From Rariglobus sp041671745 (GTDB taxonomy: Bacteria; Verrucomicrobiota; Verrucomicrobiia; Opitutales; Opitutaceae), in contig JBAZBC010000001.1 of NCBI GenBank assembly GCA_041671745.1, forward strand, positions 62,001 to 126,000: a DNA stretch of 64,000 nucleotides, in the 5' to 3' direction. Numbering within the stretch: the first letter of the stretch is position 1; each line of letters starts with the position of its first letter. Of this stretch, positions 33,194 to 42,521 are shown piece after piece. Position numbers and translations under genes: made by a program. The notes beneath the pieces are model-generated. The model was given only the letters and a program-made list of their open reading frames with translations, made no database searches and was not told the origin of the DNA.

Positions 33194-33302
33194 ATAACGT
33201 GTCGATTGAGGCAGAGTCAATTTCTGACAGGGTTCGGACAGCCCCGGCGGAAATCGAGTTTCCGTTGAAACGGCCCCTTCTTCCCCAACCCCTGTTTTTA
33301 CC

Positions 33303-34034
33303 ATGAATCTTCGCCTCTGTTCGTTGTTGCTCGTATCTTTGAGCCTGTCCGTTGCCGCCGGTGCCGCCGGTGCCGCCGGTTTGGATCAATACCTGGTCGC
33401 TCGTTGGACATTCAACGACGGATCACTGAAAGCCGATAAGGGAGGTTATCTTCTGCGCATGCTGGAGATCGGCAGCGGCTCCTCACTTACCGTTGAGAAG
33501 GGGCAGGCGAATCTCGGGCGAGGGACGTTGCTGGCGTGCGAGAATATAAACAGCGCAACCATGCCCAAGCTCGGCAGAAACATTACGATCTGGGCGCGTC
33601 TGCGGATCGACGCGCCGGCTCCGGCGACCGCGTTTTTGTTTGGGTTGCGCGACCAAGTGCCCGCCGGTGATTGGAAAAACATGGTGTTGGCGGTGCGGGC
33701 GCGTGACCTGCCGGCCAATGCGACAAATGCGTTTGTGCGGTTTGCCACCGGGTCGCAGATGAACAGCCCATCGCTTTCGGTCGCACTTGAACCCGGGAAA
33801 TTCGTTTCGGTCGCGTTGGTGTTCGATGGTGATACGAAGGCGGTCACCTATGTCGTGGACGGCCAATCGCTCGTCGGAAAACATAAGGATGCGGTTGCTT
33901 TGGGTGACTTTAATAATTTTGCCATCGGCCGTCTGAAGGAGGCGGGGGCCGTGGCGATGACGATCGACGAAGTGCGCATCTATTCCGTCGCGCTTTCGCC
34001 CGAGTGGGTGGCGGACATCACCCCCGTGAAATAA
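33303..34034 (+). CDS. Secreted LamG-type protein without sorting tail, locus C
   Basis: A 243-residue exported protein. The signal peptide (SLLLVSLSLSVAAGAAGAAG) contains the dipeptide-like AGA repeat made by three copies of the 9-mer GCCGCCGGT at 33355-33381. The mature protein is a LamG fold: YLVARWTFNDGSLKADKGG, LGRNITIWARLRIDAPAP, VSVALVFDGDTKAVTYVVDG, NNFAIGRLKEAGAVAMTIDE and VRIYSVALSPEWVADI. It ends without a PEP-CTERM tail. First gene of the rightward locus C operon, 25 bp before the GH39-like gene; closely similar in plan to the PEP-CTERM protein at 37052. Confidence 0.82.
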   Translation: MNLRLCSLLLVSLSLSVAAGAAGAAGLDQYLVARWTFNDGSLKADKGGYLLRMLEIGSGSSLTVEKGQANLGRGTLLACENINSATMPKLGRNITIWARLRIDAPAPATAFLFGLRDQVPAGDWKNMVLAVRARDLPANATNAFVRFATGSQMNSPSLSVALEPGKFVSVALVFDGDTKAVTYVVDGQSLVGKHKDAVALGDFNNFAIGRLKEAGAVAMTIDEVRIYSVALSPEWVADITPVK

Positions 34035-34059
34035 CGCTGAACGCCCGGCGCTTTCTCTC

Positions 34060-37020
34060 ATGCATCTCCGCTCCACGGTTCTGATTGGTCTGGTCGCATT
34101 GGCATCGAGCCTATCGCTGCGGGCCGATGATCGCCAGAGGTGCATCATCTCGGATTTCGAGGATGCGGGCACCTGGCGTGTGATCGGGAATTCGGGGTCG
34201 ACTCCGGGCGCCTGGTTTTCCGGCGTCACTTGGATGGGTGGGTCGCAGAACGCCAGGTTTGGCGACGATTGGGTCGGGGAAATCCGATTTGATTTCGCCA
34301 ACGAGAGCACGGCTCCACGCCGGCTGGCTTTTCGGCGCGTGAAGATGTCGCGGACGAGCGGGTTTCTCGATGGCATCGAGTTTGACGCCGATTCGCGGGG
34401 GCTGCCGGTTGCCTTGCGTTTCACCCTGATGGACAGCACGAAGAAGCGCCACACCACCCCCGCGATCAGGTTGGGAACAGAGGGATGGCGGCGTTATCGT
34501 CTGGAGCTGGACGAAAAGAGCTGGCCCGACTTTGAAAACGTGCGCTTCCCCGCCTCGGTGGAGCAGGTTGTGATTGAATCTGCGGCGGGCGGCGCGGGCG
34601 CGGTGTTCATCGACGATCTCGCGCTGACGGGGAGCTTCACGACGCGCGACCGGTTGACCGTGGCGCCGGTGTATTCAGGAATCGCCTACGGACCGGGCAA
34701 GCCGTTCGAGCTCGTTTATCGCGCCAGAAACGCCATGGACGCTTCCGTCGGGATCACCGCCGCCCTGACGGTGAGATGCGTGGGCGGCGCGGAGGTGTTT
34801 TCAGGACGTTCATCCTCGAAGGCCGCCCCGTTCGGCCAGGCGCTCGTGCGGTTTGCGTTGCCGGCGCTGCCGGTCGGAGCCTACGAGGCGGCGGTCACAT
34901 TGGAGTCGGGCGACGTGACGATTTCCTACGAGGATAATTTCGGGGTCTTTGTGCCGAACGGAGGCAGGATAAACCGCAAGCCGATGTGGTTCGGCATTCA
35001 GGATCAAACCGCTTGGCAGGGGGAGGGCGAGAATCGCCTGCATCTCGACTGGATGAGGCAGATCGGCTTCGACCTGAACCGACTGGGGATGACGCCCGGC
35101 CGGTTCAGTCTCGCGGTTCCGCGCAGTCTCGACGGCTGGAGAAACCTGCTGCAGCCATTTGAAGCGGCGGACATTGACACGTGCTTGTTGTATTTCGAGA
35201 CGCCCGGGGAACTGCTCGACAGTCGCAAAGACAACCGCGCCGCTCCCGCCGATTTGGAGGCGTTCGGCCGCTACGCTGCCGACGTGGGGACTTTTTTTGG
35301 CGCGTTCCCGCATGTGCGTTACGTCGAATTCTGGAATGAGCCCGATATTGGTTTTTTCCACGGCACGATGGATGAGTATTGGGGGATGTTGCAGGCCTTT
35401 TCCGAGGGCATCCGCTCCACCGCGCCCGGTTTCAAGATCACCACGGGCGGCGCCACGGTGAAGCATCCCCACGCCAAGCCGGACTTCAACGAGGATCTGT
35501 ATTCACAGCATGGAGACCTCTATGATGTCGCCGCGTTTCATGCGCACGGGACATTGGCCGCCTACGCCGAACGTCAGGAGGCGGTCGAGGGCTGGCAGTC
35601 GAAGGGAGGGTTGTCCAAACCCGTCGGCAACACCGAGTCGGGAGAGCGCAGCGGCTATGATGCACGGGGCCGTTTCGAGCAGGCGATTACCTTGGTTAAA
35701 AAACTGACCTACGTGAAGTCGCGTCCCCGGAGCGAGTTCTACCTCTGGTTTACGTTGCAGGATTATTGGGACATGGATCCCGATGCCGACGATTCTTTCG
35801 GCCTGATCACCTCGGACAACCGGGCCAAGCCTTCTTTGGTGGCTTACAATGAGGTGATCCGCCAATTGGCCAACACCGATTCCGTCGCGACTCCGGCGTT
35901 TCCGGCGGAGGTGACCGGATATGCGTTTGTCCGCGAGGACGGACGGCATGTGCTGGTGTGCTGGGCCAGTGATGGCACGAGCGGCGGCACACTGTGGATT
36001 CGCTCCGCAAAGCCGGTGATGCGGGTCGATCTGTTTGGGCGGATGGAATCCATGGCAGCTTCCACGGGCGGCGCGCTGGCTGTCGGCAAAGAGCCGGTCT
36101 ACCTCGTTTCGGACGGGCCCCTTGCGTTGTTGGATGAAAACCAGCGCCCGCTGAGCGCCCCCGCCGAGATCTACCGTGATCCGGAGGAGACCGTCGAATT
36201 TCAGGCCGTGGTGCGCAACCTGGGGTCGATCACCGCAGTGCACCGTCTGGCGTTGCGCGATGCCCGTGGGGCCGTGGTGTGCTCGGCTGAACGCAGTTTG
36301 AAACCTGGCGAACGGGCCGAGTTTTCCATGCGTATCCCGTCCGGTCTGTCGACGGACGAAACCGGGACGCGGATCTACCGGCTGGAGTTGGTCACGGACG
36401 TGGATACCACGCCGTTGTCCCTGTCGCTGCCGGTGCACGACAGTTATGCGATTCGCGGGGAGAAGCCGGCGACGATCCGTCTGGCCACGGCCCAGGATGT
36501 GCACGAGCTGACCTTTGACCCCAGTATCCGGGCATGGAAAGGGCCGCAGGATTTGTCGGTGGAAGCGCGCATCGGTCGTGATGATAAATCGGTGATCTTT
36601 CATTTTGACGTGACGGACGACCGCCACGTGCAGACTCATCCCGACGCGGAGCTCTGGCGCGGGGACAGCGTGCAGGTCGCCTTCTATAATCCCGCGAACG
36701 GGGCGCACACGCTTTTCGATCTCGGGTTGCGGGGGAACGAGGCGGTGGCTTGGTGTCACAAGAACACCGACCTTTCGTGGCAAGGCCGTTGGTCGCTTCC
36801 GCTGGAGATCCGCCGTGAGGCTACGCGCACGGTGTATGAGATTGCCGTGCCGTTTGAGTATCTCGGGTTGCCGAAGGAGCCGGCCCCGGGGACTCCGGTG
36901 CGTTTCGCCTTCCTCGTGAACGAGGACGACGGACAGGGGCGCGTGCGCTGGATGAACTGGCGCGGAGGTCTCGGCGACAATCAGGACATCCAGCGACTCG
37001 GCCACGGTATCCTAAAGTAA
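34060..37020 (+). CDS. Exported multi-domain GH39-like glycosidase
   Basis: A 986-residue protein with a signal peptide ending near residue 22 (LSLRA before DD). Residues about 27-190 are a jelly-roll (ISDFEDAGTWRVIG ... VFIDDLALTG). Residues about 300-620 form a clan A TIM barrel: FGIQDQTAWQGEG, DWMRQIGFDLNRLGMTP, VEFWNEPDIGFF with candidate acid/base Glu427, and KPVGNTESGERSG with candidate nucleophile Glu526, then FYLWFTLQDYWDM. After linker beta domains, residues about 830-986 resemble a CBM9/DOMON-like sugar-binding fold (SVEARIGRDDKSVIFHFDVT, DSVQVAFYNPANG). GH39 contains beta-xylosidases and iduronidases; the specificity here is unknown. Confidence 0.75.
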   Translation: MHLRSTVLIGLVALASSLSLRADDRQRCIISDFEDAGTWRVIGNSGSTPGAWFSGVTWMGGSQNARFGDDWVGEIRFDFANESTAPRRLAFRRVKMSRTSGFLDGIEFDADSRGLPVALRFTLMDSTKKRHTTPAIRLGTEGWRRYRLELDEKSWPDFENVRFPASVEQVVIESAAGGAGAVFIDDLALTGSFTTRDRLTVAPVYSGIAYGPGKPFELVYRARNAMDASVGITAALTVRCVGGAEVFSGRSSSKAAPFGQALVRFALPALPVGAYEAAVTLESGDVTISYEDNFGVFVPNGGRINRKPMWFGIQDQTAWQGEGENRLHLDWMRQIGFDLNRLGMTPGRFSLAVPRSLDGWRNLLQPFEAADIDTCLLYFETPGELLDSRKDNRAAPADLEAFGRYAADVGTFFGAFPHVRYVEFWNEPDIGFFHGTMDEYWGMLQAFSEGIRSTAPGFKITTGGATVKHPHAKPDFNEDLYSQHGDLYDVAAFHAHGTLAAYAERQEAVEGWQSKGGLSKPVGNTESGERSGYDARGRFEQAITLVKKLTYVKSRPRSEFYLWFTLQDYWDMDPDADDSFGLITSDNRAKPSLVAYNEVIRQLANTDSVATPAFPAEVTGYAFVREDGRHVLVCWASDGTSGGTLWIRSAKPVMRVDLFGRMESMAASTGGALAVGKEPVYLVSDGPLALLDENQRPLSAPAEIYRDPEETVEFQAVVRNLGSITAVHRLALRDARGAVVCSAERSLKPGERAEFSMRIPSGLSTDETGTRIYRLELVTDVDTTPLSLSLPVHDSYAIRGEKPATIRLATAQDVHELTFDPSIRAWKGPQDLSVEARIGRDDKSVIFHFDVTDDRHVQTHPDAELWRGDSVQVAFYNPANGAHTLFDLGLRGNEAVAWCHKNTDLSWQGRWSLPLEIRREATRTVYEIAVPFEYLGLPKEPAPGTPVRFAFLVNEDDGQGRVRWMNWRGGLGDNQDIQRLGHGILK

Positions 37021-37051
37021 GCATTTCAGCCCATCACCCTGACAAAACATC

Positions 37052-37906
37052 ATGAAAAAAAACACCATCCCCGGTCTGCTACTCGCAGTGACCTGCCTGC
37101 TCGGAGCGGCCAACGCGCGCGCCGACTACACCGACAACCTGCTTGCCGGCTGGACATTCAACAACGGCACATTGACCAGTGATCTCGGCACCCTGTCGGG
37201 CGGTTCGGCGGTCACGTTTTCGCAGACCGGCACCGGTGGCAACCAGACCACTACGTTCAACTCGGTCGGCACCGTGTCGCTTGGAACGGGACGCATGCTT
37301 TATACCACCGCGATTAACAGCACCGACTACCCATCCCTTCTTTCAGGTGTGACGATCTGGGTGCGCGTGCAGTTTGATGCTACGCTCGCCCAAACGGGCA
37401 TTTTTGGCCTGCTCAACACGGCGAGTGCGTTGACCGGGGCGGCCGGCGTCAATAATTACTCGGCGGCGTTGACTGTAAACGACCCGACCAATCGCGTGGG
37501 CGCATTCCAAGGGCGAACCGCCAGCAGCACCCCCTTGGGCGCATCCAGCGGGAATCCGGTGATTCCCGCTTCCGGGTTTTCCGACATTGCCATTCGCGTG
37601 TCGGATTCCGATCCCGCTCTGGGGTCTCTTGTTTCAGTCACCATCAATGGGGTGACCAAGAGCCTTGGTTGGTCGGGAGGGTCGGATGACCTGCAGTCGT
37701 TCGCGGCGCTTGCGCTTGGCCGCATCAAGACGGACGCAGGCACGGCGCTCACCTTCGATGAAGTTCGCCTCTATTCGGCTTATCTCACGGATATGCAGCT
37801 GGCTTCAATTTCGGCGGTCGCCATACCGGAGCCCGGAACCGTCGCGTTGGTTCTTGGCGCGGCGGCGCTCGTCTTCTCCCTGAAGCGGCGCGTCCGTCGC
37901 TCGTGA
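37052..37906 (+). CDS. LamG-type PEP-CTERM protein, locus C
   Basis: A 284-residue exported protein with signal peptide (LLLAVTCLLGAANARA before DYTDN). LamG-like core: LLAGWTFNNGTLTSDLGTLS, PSLLSGVTIWVRVQFDATLA, FSDIAIRVSDSDPALG, ALALGRIKTDAGTALTFDEV and RLYSAYLTDMQLASI. The tail is a complete PEP-CTERM signal: IPEPGT, hydrophobic VALVLGAAALVFSL and KRRVRRS. It is the surface-sorted counterpart of the LamG protein at 33303, and only 7 bp separate it from the pseudopilin gene, implying tight co-expression. Confidence 0.87.
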   Translation: MKKNTIPGLLLAVTCLLGAANARADYTDNLLAGWTFNNGTLTSDLGTLSGGSAVTFSQTGTGGNQTTTFNSVGTVSLGTGRMLYTTAINSTDYPSLLSGVTIWVRVQFDATLAQTGIFGLLNTASALTGAAGVNNYSAALTVNDPTNRVGAFQGRTASSTPLGASSGNPVIPASGFSDIAIRVSDSDPALGSLVSVTINGVTKSLGWSGGSDDLQSFAALALGRIKTDAGTALTFDEVRLYSAYLTDMQLASISAVAIPEPGTVALVLGAAALVFSLKRRVRRS

Positions 37907-37913
37907 GGCAAAA

Positions 37914-38621
37914 ATGAACATGCACGCACACCGTATCCGGAGGGAGGGCTTCACATTGGTGGAGTTGCTGGCGGTCATCGCGATCGTCGGCGTGCTGGCG
38001 GCCATTGTCATCGCGACCATCGGCGGCGTGCGGCAACGCGCGCAAAATGCAACTTGCATGAGCAATCTCCGCCAGATCGGCGCCGCCGCATTGTTGTATG
38101 CTTCGGATCATCATGGCATGCTGCCGCCGGCGCAAATCAGCAGCGAGGCGTGGCCGATGAGAACATGGATGTATCAAATCCAGTCCTACGCGGAAGGGCG
38201 CAAGCTCGCGGACACCACCGGCAACATCGGACTTTGCTATGACGGGATCTTTCACTGTCCGGCGAAGGATGACTGGGCGTTGAGCGGAACGGGAGTGACC
38301 GACCTGCAGCGCACCTCCTACGGGATGAATACCTTCGCGGCACTCGGGCTTTCCGCCGCCGGATTGGCGGATTATCCGTCGGTGCGCATGGCTGTCTTCA
38401 TACGGCCTTCCGCCACGATGCTGGCCAGCGACTACAATGCCAGCGACTACAAGATCCCCAATCAGGATTATCTCTACAAATCGTCGTCGAGTCTGCTGTC
38501 GTTGCGCCATTCAGGGAGGCACAACGTCGTCATGGTGGACGGGCATGTGGAGTCCCTGTCGGCGCAGGGGCTCAACTATTACCTGGTCAAGGCGAACGAC
38601 AGTGCGATCCGCCCGTTCTGA
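37914..38621 (+). CDS. Pseudopilin, locus C
   Basis: A 235-residue prepilin-like protein. Short basic leader (MNMHAHRIRREG) before FTLVELLAVIAIVGVLAAIV; the cleavage-site Gly and the mature Glu5 are both present. Then RAQNATCMSNLRQIGAAALL, YASDHHGMLPPAQIS and the terminal NVVMVDGHVESLSAQG with the DGH motif. Translation is probably coupled to the PEP-CTERM gene just upstream (7-bp gap). No other secretion gene adjoins. Confidence 0.88.
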   Translation: MNMHAHRIRREGFTLVELLAVIAIVGVLAAIVIATIGGVRQRAQNATCMSNLRQIGAAALLYASDHHGMLPPAQISSEAWPMRTWMYQIQSYAEGRKLADTTGNIGLCYDGIFHCPAKDDWALSGTGVTDLQRTSYGMNTFAALGLSAAGLADYPSVRMAVFIRPSATMLASDYNASDYKIPNQDYLYKSSSSLLSLRHSGRHNVVMVDGHVESLSAQGLNYYLVKANDSAIRPF

Positions 38622-38641
38622 GGAGCGGCCACGCAACGACT

Positions 38642-40381
38642 ATGAACGAGACACGAAGGCGTTATTACTTGCATCGTATGGCCGATTACGGCGACCGGCA
38701 TTTCGATCCGGCGGCGGGCATGCTGTTGCTGCCGATGAGCGGGTATCGCAATGTCCACGCCGAGCATCTCGACGACACGCCGAGGCACCCGGTGCGCGAG
38801 TCGCTTTATTACGCGCTGGTGTTGCTGGAGCTGGCCGACCGTTCTCTGCAGGGGCGGGCCGAGGTGATCATCCGGCGTTTGATCGCGTTGCAAGAGGCGT
38901 CGGATCCCGAGGCGAAGACCTTCGGATTGTGGCCGTATTTTCTGGAGGATCCGGTGGCGAAGTGGTCGTGGCCGGACTTCAACTGGGCCGACTTCAACGC
39001 CATGACGTTGCTTTTTATCTGGCACCGGCACGGACGGCGGTTGTCGGCGTCGCTGGCGACGGAGATAGAGCAGGCGATTGCGCGGGCGGCGATTTGCATC
39101 CGACGGCGGAATGTGGATCTCAACTATACGAACATCGCCATCAAGGGCACGTTCGTGACGCTGTCGGCGGCGGAAATATCCGGTGATGCCGATTTGCACC
39201 GATACGCATTGGATCGTCTCGGGCGGCTGCGCGACACGGTGCTGTCGGCGGGCGGCTTTGTTGAATACAACAGCCCCACTTACGCGGCGATCAGTCTCGC
39301 GGGGTTGCACGCGATCGGGACCTATGTCCGCGACGAGCGGGCGCGGGTATTAACGGAGCCGTTGCTGGAACGCTTCTGGCGCGACGTGGCGGAGCGCTTC
39401 CATCCCGAGACGATGGAGTTGGCCGGCCCGCATGCGCGGGCCTACACGACGCGGCTGGGCGAGGCGCCGGAACTGCTCGGCTCGTTGATCGAGAAAGCAA
39501 GCAGAGGGTCGGTGGTTTATCCGCTGGTGGAGGGACGGGAGCCTTTCGGTGCGCTGTATGCCTGCGTGGTCAATGTGGATGCGCCGGCCGATGTCGTGGC
39601 GGCCTTGTCGGCCCGCGCGAGCAAACCGCGACAGACCGTGGTGCGTTCACAGGCCCGGCCGACGGAGGCGCCGAGGGTGCAAACGACGTGGCTGGAGCCG
39701 GCGTTCTGCCTCGGATCGGTGTCGTTCCAAGACGGATGGGAGCAGCGGCACAATTTGATCGCGTATTGGAAATCCAAAGACGGGAAGATCGGTTCGCTGA
39801 CGCATCGCTATCTGCGCGACGACCGGCCGTGTTGCAGCGGTTATTTTGTCTCGGAGCAGCGCGAAGGTGCGGTGGCGGCGGGGGCGTTTCTCGGCGCGTA
39901 TGCCGATCATCATGTCTCGATCCCGACCGAGGGGACAACGTGTGCGTTCCTTGGGCCGGTGATCGAACTGGACGCGGCGGGCGAGAAAATCGATGTGTGT
40001 GTTGATGGATGCCGGGTGGGTCTCGGTGAATCCGTGCCGGTATCGGTGGGTGGTGTCGTGCGGCTGACGCTTTCGGCGGTCACGTTTGAGTGGAGCCTGA
40101 TGAAGCACGATGTCTCTCCTGCACCGAAGTCCGGGCCGCGTGTGGAGTCTGTGTCGGCGGACCGGCTGCGTATCGTGTTGCCTCATTACGAAGGAATGCG
40201 CCGACAGTTGCGGTGGCTCGACTTTGAGAGAGCGGCATCGGGCTACGCGCTGAGTTTGGCGGCAAGTGGTGCCGCTTTTCCGAAGGCTGATGGCCTGGAC
40301 GTTGTGGTGCCGGAGACGACTCCGGTCTCACCGATTGCGACCGAAACCTGGGCACTGCACCGCGAAGTAGCGAGTGTTTGA
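38642..40381 (+). CDS. Uncharacterised enzyme, probably an (alpha/alpha) toroid lyase or hydrolase
   Basis: A 579-residue soluble protein without signal peptide; ribosome-binding site GAGGAG-like (TGAGGAGCGG) upstream. The first ~290 residues are helical repeats with conserved-looking aromatic and polar stretches: SLYYALVLLELADRSLQG, LIALQEASDPEAKTFGLWPY, WSWPDFNWADFNAMTLLFIW, NLNYTNIAIKG-type (VDLNYTNIAIKGTF) and GGFVEYNSPTYAAISLAGLH. The last ~280 are beta-rich. The plan is like polysaccharide lyases or unsaturated glucuronyl hydrolases, but I do not recognise a family. Asn/Tyr/His in YNSPTY and WHRHG are candidate active-site residues. Last gene of locus C. Confidence 0.6.
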   Translation: MNETRRRYYLHRMADYGDRHFDPAAGMLLLPMSGYRNVHAEHLDDTPRHPVRESLYYALVLLELADRSLQGRAEVIIRRLIALQEASDPEAKTFGLWPYFLEDPVAKWSWPDFNWADFNAMTLLFIWHRHGRRLSASLATEIEQAIARAAICIRRRNVDLNYTNIAIKGTFVTLSAAEISGDADLHRYALDRLGRLRDTVLSAGGFVEYNSPTYAAISLAGLHAIGTYVRDERARVLTEPLLERFWRDVAERFHPETMELAGPHARAYTTRLGEAPELLGSLIEKASRGSVVYPLVEGREPFGALYACVVNVDAPADVVAALSARASKPRQTVVRSQARPTEAPRVQTTWLEPAFCLGSVSFQDGWEQRHNLIAYWKSKDGKIGSLTHRYLRDDRPCCSGYFVSEQREGAVAAGAFLGAYADHHVSIPTEGTTCAFLGPVIELDAAGEKIDVCVDGCRVGLGESVPVSVGGVVRLTLSAVTFEWSLMKHDVSPAPKSGPRVESVSADRLRIVLPHYEGMRRQLRWLDFERAASGYALSLAASGAAFPKADGLDVVVPETTPVSPIATETWALHREVASV

Positions 40382-40435
40382 GGTTTGTCGGCGAGGTCTT
40401 GAACCGCCGGGAGGTCCGTTTTGGGTCAATCGCCT

Positions 40436-40464
40436 CCCCGCTGCCGCTTGTCTGCGGAGCGGGG
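40436..40464. terminator. Hairpin between convergent genes
   Basis: CCCCGCT (40436-40442) pairs with AGCGGGG (40458-40464) and an inner CCGC pairs with GCGG around TTGTCT, with a single bulged G. It lies between the ends of the convergent unknown enzyme (+) and symporter (-) genes. A G-run rather than a T-run follows, so it is a stem-loop terminator candidate of modest strength. Confidence 0.5.
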
Positions 40465-40474
40465 GGGGAGTTGT

Positions 40475-42499
40475 TCAGTAGGGCTTGTGTTCTTTCACTC
40501 TGCCGTTGTCGGTGTCGTCGATCTGGTAAGTCTTGAGGGACTTGAAGAGCGCGCGGATGTCGTGGATGCCGCCCCAGGTGAACCAGATGCCGGTGACGAT
40601 GGTGATGAGCACGGGCAGGCCGATGGCGGTGACGTGCCAGAAGGTGAGCCAGAATTCGTTCGACCAAGGTTTGATCCACGAAACGATGCCGGCTTGTCCG
40701 ATGAGGTTCCAGGCGGTGCCGACGATCATCACGAAGAACCAGAAAATCGCCCAGACGAAGAGACTGCCGGCGATCCACTTGTCGCCGGTGGTGAAATTCT
40801 TGTCCACGCCGATAAGACGACCAAAGCTCCAGGCTCTCTTGGGGATGATTGCGCGCCCCTTTTCATCGACGGGGTATTCTTCGCGATGGAGCATCTTGCG
40901 AATCGGGTAATCCTGCCGGCAGGTGGCCAGCGAGACCACGATGTAGAGCGTGATGGAAATGAGCGTGGCGAAGAACGAGATCTGCGCGCCGTTGAGCGTG
41001 AAGAGCGGCAGGGAGGGAATGCCCACGGAGGAGAAGAGCCAGTTGAGTCCGCTCGAAAACACGTCGTCGCCCCAGAGTTTGTAGGCGAGGATGCCACCGC
41101 CGGAGAGGATCGAACCGGCGATGACGGCGGACCAGGCCCCGGCGGTCGTGCCCTTCTTCCAGTAGAGTCCGCCGATGATGGCCGCCCCCGCGCCGCCCAC
41201 ATAGACGGCGGTGGTGACGGTCCACCACATGACGATGTATTCGGTTTGTGTGAACAGCGTTCCAAACATGAACGCGAAGACGGCCACACCGGTGATGCAG
41301 CGGCGCAGGAGTCGGATGTGTTGTTTCGGTGTGGGAGCTTTTTTCAGGCGTGGGAGGACTATGTCCTGAGCCAGGATACCGCCCCAAGAGTGGAGGTGGG
41401 TCGAGTCGCCGCCGAAGATGCCGAGGAGCAGGATGGCGCAGAGGGCACCTTTGACGCCAATGGGAAGCATGTGCGACAGGGCCACGGGGATGGTCATCTG
41501 TTTCTGAATCTGAGGCTGGGAGATCTCGGAGATGGCTTGTTGCGCGCTGGCCGAGCTTTGCGCGAAGTCGGGATGCCCGAGGTAGGTAATAGCGGCGACG
41601 GCGAGGAGCACGACCACGACGGATTTTCCGGATTCACGCCAACGACCGAGCAGGCCACCCATGCGGGCTTCGTGTGGAGTGGCACCGGCGCTGTTGTAGG
41701 CACTGGAGTTTTGCCAGGCCATGGTGCCGTAAGTGCCCAAAAAGACGCCCATGAGCACATACCAAAGGTTAAAATCCTGCACTTGCCAGGCGTCGAAGGG
41801 GTTGACCATGGAGTGGCCGGGCGGACGGGTTCCGATCACGCTGCTCATCTGCGACCAGCTGACGACGGCGAGCACGCCCACGATCAGGATGATATACATG
41901 AGCTGCGAAAAAATACCCTCGATGCAGTCCGTGACCATCAGCGTGATCAAACCGCCGGAAATGGTGAGCGTCAGACTGATTGCGAGGAAGATGCCCATCA
42001 GGGGGACGTAGGTGGGCAGCGAGTGTGAGCCGACGATGATCTCGGGCGGTAGTTGCAAGAAAAACACCATGAAGCGGGCACCGACGGCGGGGATGATGCC
42101 GAAGTTGATCACGCCGGCGAGGAAGCCGAGGATGCCGGTGAAGAACCGGAAATTGCGGCTGTAGCGCATCTCGAAGAACTCCGCGAGGGTCATGGCCTTG
42201 GTCTCGCGGAAACGGTAGATAACGAAACCGAAGATAGCCACGATGAGGCCGACCGGGCCGGTGATCCAACCCCACCACGAGGGCACGAAACCGGCCTGGC
42301 CAAAGACCTCCCAGGCAGCAACGAAGACCACGGCACCGGCCTGCATCTCGCCCTTGGCCACGGCGAGCAGGTAGCGCCCGCCAACACGTCCGCCGGAGAC
42401 GAAGTGCGCGACACTCTTCATCTGCCGATGGGTAATGATACCGATCGAAAGAATGATGATCAGGGGAACGATGATGACTAGCCAGTCGAGAAGATGCAT
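40475..42499 (-). CDS. Sodium:solute symporter (SSS family)
   Basis: A 674-residue inner-membrane transporter with about 13-14 hydrophobic segments. ATG 42499 (MHLLDWLVIIVPLIIILSIG) is chosen over a longer start at 42532. SSS-family marks: HFVSGGRVGGRYLLAVAKGE near residue 40, ETKAMTLAEFFEMRYSRNFR, LLLGIFGGDSTHLHSWGGIL and WWTVTTAVYVGGAGAAIIGG. It should take up a sugar or organic acid using the sodium gradient. It lies at the 3' side of the locus D genes, separated from the aldolase remnant by a palindrome that may act as operator or terminator. A likely importer for products of locus D enzymes. Confidence 0.88.
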   Translation of the reverse strand: MHLLDWLVIIVPLIIILSIGIITHRQMKSVAHFVSGGRVGGRYLLAVAKGEMQAGAVVFVAAWEVFGQAGFVPSWWGWITGPVGLIVAIFGFVIYRFRETKAMTLAEFFEMRYSRNFRFFTGILGFLAGVINFGIIPAVGARFMVFFLQLPPEIIVGSHSLPTYVPLMGIFLAISLTLTISGGLITLMVTDCIEGIFSQLMYIILIVGVLAVVSWSQMSSVIGTRPPGHSMVNPFDAWQVQDFNLWYVLMGVFLGTYGTMAWQNSSAYNSAGATPHEARMGGLLGRWRESGKSVVVVLLAVAAITYLGHPDFAQSSASAQQAISEISQPQIQKQMTIPVALSHMLPIGVKGALCAILLLGIFGGDSTHLHSWGGILAQDIVLPRLKKAPTPKQHIRLLRRCITGVAVFAFMFGTLFTQTEYIVMWWTVTTAVYVGGAGAAIIGGLYWKKGTTAGAWSAVIAGSILSGGGILAYKLWGDDVFSSGLNWLFSSVGIPSLPLFTLNGAQISFFATLISITLYIVVSLATCRQDYPIRKMLHREEYPVDEKGRAIIPKRAWSFGRLIGVDKNFTTGDKWIAGSLFVWAIFWFFVMIVGTAWNLIGQAGIVSWIKPWSNEFWLTFWHVTAIGLPVLITIVTGIWFTWGGIHDIRALFKSLKTYQIDDTDNGRVKEHKPY

Positions 42500-42521
42500 G
42501 GGGCGGTCTGGGTTAAAAAAT

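Noticed and set aside
33182..33229. Treating all TGAC half-sites in the locus C control region as a multi-operator array
   Set aside because: Only CTGACGTGTCAG is a good palindrome; the other half-sites are short and could arise by chance.
35503..37005. Leftward 500-codon frame opposite the GH39-like gene
   Set aside because: Shadow frame rich in Arg/His/Pro without motifs.
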